Assembly (NCBI GenBank): GCA_023434015.1
Contig: JAEYTM010000125.1
Location: 1 to 8,473, forward strand
Length of the DNA: 8,473 bases
Direction of reading: 5' to 3'
Source: Pseudomonadota bacterium
GTDB taxonomy: Bacteria > Pseudomonadota > Alphaproteobacteria > Caulobacterales > Caulobacteraceae
The notes under the pieces were generated by a model that was given only the letters and a program-made list of their open reading frames with translations, was not told the DNA's origin and did no database searches. The translations under genes were made by a program, and so were the position numbers. Each line of letters begins with the position of its first letter. Position 1 is the stretch's first letter. Positions 5,906 to 8,473 of the stretch are shown one piece after another.

Positions 5906-7311
5906 AACAGAACCCGGGGGTTCATGATCCGCTTCGGGTCCAGCGCCTGGCGAACGGCGCGCAGCGCCTCCACCTCGACGGCGCTCTTGTAGCGCAGGGC
6001 GTCGGCGGTCTTCATCACGCCCAGGCCGTGCTCGGCGGAGATCGAACCTTCCATCGACGCGACGATGTCGTGGACGATTCGCGAGCCCTCTTCGCCGCGG
6101 GCGTAGTGTTCCTCGTTCCACGCGCCGGGGGCCTGGACGATGTCGTAGTGGATGTTGCCGTCGCCCATGTGGCCGAAGGCCAGCACCCGGGCGTCCGGCT
6201 GGAAGGCCAGCACGGCCGCCGTCGCCCGCTCCAGGAATTCCGCCACCTGGCTGACCGGCACCGAGACGTCGTGCTTCCAGATCGCGCCCTCGGGCTTCTG
6301 GGCCACCGACTGGTCCTCGCGGATCGCCCACAGGCTTTTCGCCTGGGCGTCGGTCTGGGCGATCACCGCGTCGCGCACCAGCCCATCCTCCAACCCCGAC
6401 GCCAGGAAGCTTTCCATCGCCGCCTCGGCGGCGCCGGCCTGGCCCAGGCTGAACTCTGCCAGCACGTACCAGGGATGCGCCTCGGGCAGCGGGTCACGGG
6501 TGCCGGGCACGTTCTTGACCGCGAACTCGATGTTCATCCGGCCCATCAGTTCGAAGGCTTCGACAGCCCCGCCGGTCTCGTCCTTGGCCCGCGCCAGCAG
6601 GCGGATGGCGTCGGCCGGGCTCGCCACCCCGATCAGGGCGACGGCGCGCGAGGCCATCACCGGGAACAGCTTCAGGGCCGCGGCGGTGACCACGCCCAGG
6701 GTGCCCTCCCCACCGATCAGCAGCTGCTTCAGGTCGTAGCCGGTGTTGTCCTTGCGCAGGCGCTTCAGGCCGTTCCAGATTTCGCCGTTGGGCAGCACCG
6801 CCTCCAGGCCGAGCACCAGGTTGCGCATCATGCCGTAGCGCAGTACCTGGGTGCCCCCGGCGTTGGTGGAGACCACCCCGCCGACCGTCGCGGAGCCTTC
6901 CGAGGCCAGGCCCAGCGGGAAGCGCCGGCGCACCGCGGCGGCGGCCTCGTGCACCTCGGCCAGTTTAACGCCCGCCTCGGCGACCAGCACATCGTCGAAG
7001 GTTTCGATCTCGCGGATCGCCCGCATGCGCTCGGTGGACAGCAGAATCTCGCCGCGCGGGATCTGGCCGCCGACCAGGCCGGTGTTGCCGCCCTGGGTGG
7101 TGATCGGAACGCCCGCCTCGTGACAGATGCCGACCACGGCCGAGACCTGCTCGACGGTCGTCGGCAGCACCAGCAGCTCGGTGGTTCCGCTCCAGCGGCC
7201 GCGCCACTCGGTCAACTTGGGGGCGAGACGATCGGGATCCTGGCTCCAGCCGCCCTCCCCGAGGACGGACTTGAGGCGCGAGAGGATGTCGGCGGGAACG
7301 GGTGCGGTCAT
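5902..7311 (-). CDS. FAD-linked 2-hydroxyacid dehydrogenase, D-2-hydroxyglutarate dehydrogenase/GlcD type
   Basis: A 469-residue VAO/PCMH-type flavoprotein. The N-terminal FAD-binding domain has QGGNTGLVGG at 73-82, the PLGLASEG to GGVVSTNAGG stretch at 132-153, LRYG at 157-160 and RKDNTGYDLKQLLIGGEG at 186-203. The C-terminal cap has WKHDVSVP (345-352), GHMGDGNIH (380-388), AEHGLG (426-431) and the closing LDPKRIMNP (457-465). His381, His388 and Glu427 match the positions of the metal ligands described for D-2-hydroxyglutarate dehydrogenase. The motif set resembles that enzyme most, but related D-lactate dehydrogenases and glycolate oxidase GlcD share the fold, so the substrate (a D-2-hydroxyacid oxidised to the 2-oxoacid) is not certain. 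It starts 24 bp after tsaC on the same strand, without a clear Shine-Dalgarno sequence, and converges with the kinase gene. Confidence 0.88.
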   Translation of the reverse strand: MTAPVPADILSRLKSVLGEGGWSQDPDRLAPKLTEWRGRWSGTTELLVLPTTVEQVSAVVGICHEAGVPITTQGGNTGLVGGQIPRGEILLSTERMRAIREIETFDDVLVAEAGVKLAEVHEAAAAVRRRFPLGLASEGSATVGGVVSTNAGGTQVLRYGMMRNLVLGLEAVLPNGEIWNGLKRLRKDNTGYDLKQLLIGGEGTLGVVTAAALKLFPVMASRAVALIGVASPADAIRLLARAKDETGGAVEAFELMGRMNIEFAVKNVPGTRDPLPEAHPWYVLAEFSLGQAGAAEAAMESFLASGLEDGLVRDAVIAQTDAQAKSLWAIREDQSVAQKPEGAIWKHDVSVPVSQVAEFLERATAAVLAFQPDARVLAFGHMGDGNIHYDIVQAPGAWNEEHYARGEEGSRIVHDIVASMEGSISAEHGLGVMKTADALRYKSAVEVEALRAVRQALDPKRIMNPRVLF

Positions 7312-7320
7312 GGCCGCGAT

Positions 7321-7346
7321 CTTAGCCGGTGACGCCTAGCCGACAA
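7321..7346 (-). promoter_or_regulatory. Candidate housekeeping promoter for the FAD dehydrogenase, overlapping the tsaC 3' end
   Basis: On the minus strand TTGTCGG (7346-7340), a 13-nt spacer and GCTAAG (7326-7321) fit the Caulobacter consensus TTGACGS-N10-14-GCTANAWC with one -35 mismatch. The -35 lies inside the last tsaC codons. The -10 ends 9 nt before the ATG at 7311, so a transcript start at the ATG (leaderless message) is likely if this promoter is used. This is the best promoter match in the window. Confidence 0.5.
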
Positions 7347-8268
7347 AGCCCGCCGCACGCCGCAGGCGGTCGTTGATCGCCTCGCCCAGCCCCTCGTCCG
7401 GAATCCGGGCCACCGCGATGGCCAGCGGCGCCCCGCGGTCGGCGGCCCGCAGATGGGCGAAGAGGTTGGCGGCCGCCTCGGCAAGGTCGCCCGTAGGGCT
7501 GAGATTCCAGACCGCCTCCCCCTGCGCCGCCGGCCCGAAGGCCAGCCAGGCCTCGCCGGGCCTGGGCTCCACGGCGTTCAGCCGCACCGGCGCGCGCGGG
7601 GCGTAGTGGCGGGTGAGCCGGCCGGGCGAGCGCTTGGCATCCGCCTCCGCCTCGGCCAGCGGACCGATCACAGCCTCGATCTGCGCCCGCGTCACCGCTC
7701 CGGGGCGCAGCAGGCGGGGCCGGTCGAGCAGGGCGACCACGGTTGACTCCAGCCCCACTTGGCATGCGCCGCCGTCCAGGGCCATCGCCGCCGCCTCGCC
7801 GGTTTCCTCGACCGCGTCGGCGAAGGTCGTCGGGCTCGGCCGCCCCGACCGGTTGGCGGACGGCGCCACCACCGGCCCGCCAAACGCGCGCAGCAGGGCC
7901 TGGGCCAGCCGGTGCCCGGGGACCCGCACCGCCACGGTGTCGAGACCCGCGCGGGCCAGGTCGCAGACGGCGGATTCGTCGGCCGCCGGCAGCACCAGCG
8001 TGAGGGGACCCGGCCAGAAGGCCTCGGCCAAGGCCCGCGCGCGATCGTCGAACCGCGCGATGCGCTGCGCCGCCGCCACGTCGGCGACATGGGCGATCAG
8101 CGGATTGAAGCTGGGCCGGCCCTTCGCCTCGTACACCGCCGCGACTGCGCGGGCGTTGCCGGCGTCCGCGGCCAGGCCATAGACCGTCTCGGTCGGCAGC
8201 AGCACCAGCCCGCCGCCGCGCAGGGCGGCGGCCGCGGCTTCGATCTGGGAGGGCGGGGTCGGGCTCAC
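7336..8268 (-). CDS. tsaC: L-threonylcarbamoyladenylate synthase (TsaC/Sua5)
   Basis: A 310-residue cytosolic enzyme that makes threonylcarbamoyl-AMP from L-threonine, bicarbonate and ATP, the first step of the universal t6A37 modification of ANN-decoding tRNAs. The YrdC domain (about 1-205) has LPTETVYGLAADA (24-36), KGRP (49-52), FWPGPLTLVLP (84-94), VAPSANRSG (134-142), VGLESTVV (171-178) and LRPGAV (187-192). The linker SPGRLTRHYAP (214-224) and a C-terminal Sua5 domain (about 225-310, ending AINDRLRRAAGFVG) mark the long two-domain form rather than short E. coli TsaC. The start is the GTG at 8268, about 10 residues before the first YrdC helix; the upstream ATG at 8284 is followed at once by a stop. 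No strong ribosome-binding site is seen. It lies 48 bp behind an SDR gene and 24 bp ahead of the FAD dehydrogenase. Confidence 0.95.
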   Translation of the reverse strand: MSPTPPSQIEAAAAALRGGGLVLLPTETVYGLAADAGNARAVAAVYEAKGRPSFNPLIAHVADVAAAQRIARFDDRARALAEAFWPGPLTLVLPAADESAVCDLARAGLDTVAVRVPGHRLAQALLRAFGGPVVAPSANRSGRPSPTTFADAVEETGEAAAMALDGGACQVGLESTVVALLDRPRLLRPGAVTRAQIEAVIGPLAEAEADAKRSPGRLTRHYAPRAPVRLNAVEPRPGEAWLAFGPAAQGEAVWNLSPTGDLAEAAANLFAHLRAADRGAPLAIAVARIPDEGLGEAINDRLRRAAGFVG

Positions 8269-8316
8269 CGCCGAGCGGTTACATCGCCCGCCCGCGTTCC
8301 GCTAGGGGCGCTCGCC

Positions 8317-8473
8317 TCAGGCCTGTCCAGATCCTGGCTCGGCCATCTTGCGGTGCCGCTCGGCCTTGACGCTCTCGGGCGTCACTGCGCCCAGCGCCCC
8401 CTGGATCTTGTTCTTCAGGCCGTGGATCACGTCGCCCTCGCCCTTCATCATCGCCTCGTACCCAGTCCGGGCG
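8317..8473 (-). CDS. C-terminal fragment of a short-chain dehydrogenase (SDR), cut by window edge
   Basis: The last 51 codons and a TGA stop (8319-8317) are present; the 5' part is outside the window. The visible sequence begins ARTGYEAMMKGEGDVIHGLK and continues NKIQGAL, then VTPESV, then AERHRKMAEPG before ending SGQA. The pattern (a Gly-Tyr-x-x-Met-x-x-Gly segment, then a Gly-x-x-Asn-Lys segment, then a basic HRKMAEP tail) resembles the C-terminus of DltE/COG0300-type short-chain dehydrogenases of unknown substrate. The NAD(P)-binding and catalytic motifs are not in view, so the family call rests on the tail alone. It is upstream of tsaC on the same strand with a 48-bp gap and could be co-transcribed. 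Confidence 0.65.
   Translation of the reverse strand, partial: ARTGYEAMMKGEGDVIHGLKNKIQGALGAVTPESVKAERHRKMAEPGSGQA

Noticed and set aside
5901..5908. Plus-strand GCTAGAAC, a perfect match to the Caulobacter -10 consensus
   Set aside because: No -35-like TTGAC sequence is seen upstream. It overlaps two stop codons and would only drive antisense RNA into the FAD dehydrogenase gene, so chance is the simpler explanation.
6028..7332. 434-codon plus-strand frame opposite the FAD dehydrogenase
   Set aside because: His/Gln/Arg/Gly-rich shadow of a conserved flavoprotein gene with no recognisable family.
8269..8316. Possible separate promoter for tsaC (CCTAGCGG at 8306-8299 with a TGGACAG upstream)
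   Set aside because: The -35 and spacing fit poorly and read-through from the SDR gene is equally likely, so it is not listed as a feature.

Overview
The window is GC-rich (around 70% by eye), densely packed bacterial chromosome. The protein families, the CckA-like kinase layout and promoter-like elements resembling the Caulobacter housekeeping consensus (TTGACGS-N10-14-GCTANAWC) suggest an alphaproteobacterium, most likely Caulobacteraceae (Caulobacter/Phenylobacterium type). That placement is an inference. I see no mobile element, tRNA, rRNA, CRISPR array or phage gene. The content is core or near-core metabolism and housekeeping.

Left part (1-1744). A truncated gene for an exported or membrane protein starts at 54 on the minus strand. 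Next, also on the minus strand, is a two-gene membrane operon: qmcA (SPFH/stomatin-like) followed by an NfeD-like partner. The two are translationally coupled, and the order matches E. coli qmcA-ybbJ. A 101-bp divergent region separates qmcA from the next gene.

Middle part (1745-4008). A plus-strand gene for an exported YbjN-domain protein runs tail-to-tail into bdhA (3-hydroxybutyrate dehydrogenase), with a 12-bp tandem repeat between them. bdhA lies 2 bp behind yaaA (peroxide-stress protein), so these two form a minus-strand operon. A 119-bp divergent region with several GCCAAG/CTTGGC inverted repeats separates yaaA from the next gene.

Right part (4009-8473). A plus-strand CHASE3 hybrid histidine kinase with a C-terminal receiver converges, with 9 bp between stops, on a minus-strand gene for an FAD-linked 2-hydroxyacid dehydrogenase of the D-2-hydroxyglutarate dehydrogenase/GlcD type. 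Upstream of that gene, on the same strand, are tsaC/sua5 (threonylcarbamoyl-AMP synthase for tRNA t6A) and the 3' end of a short-chain dehydrogenase gene cut by the window edge.

No single pathway joins these genes. The main regulatory observations are the structured yaaA/kinase intergenic region, a consensus-like promoter inside the end of tsaC, and a recurring CTA(A/G) box 14-15 nt before ATG starts that lack a Shine-Dalgarno sequence, which suggests leaderless transcripts. I found no convincing undescribed multi-gene system.
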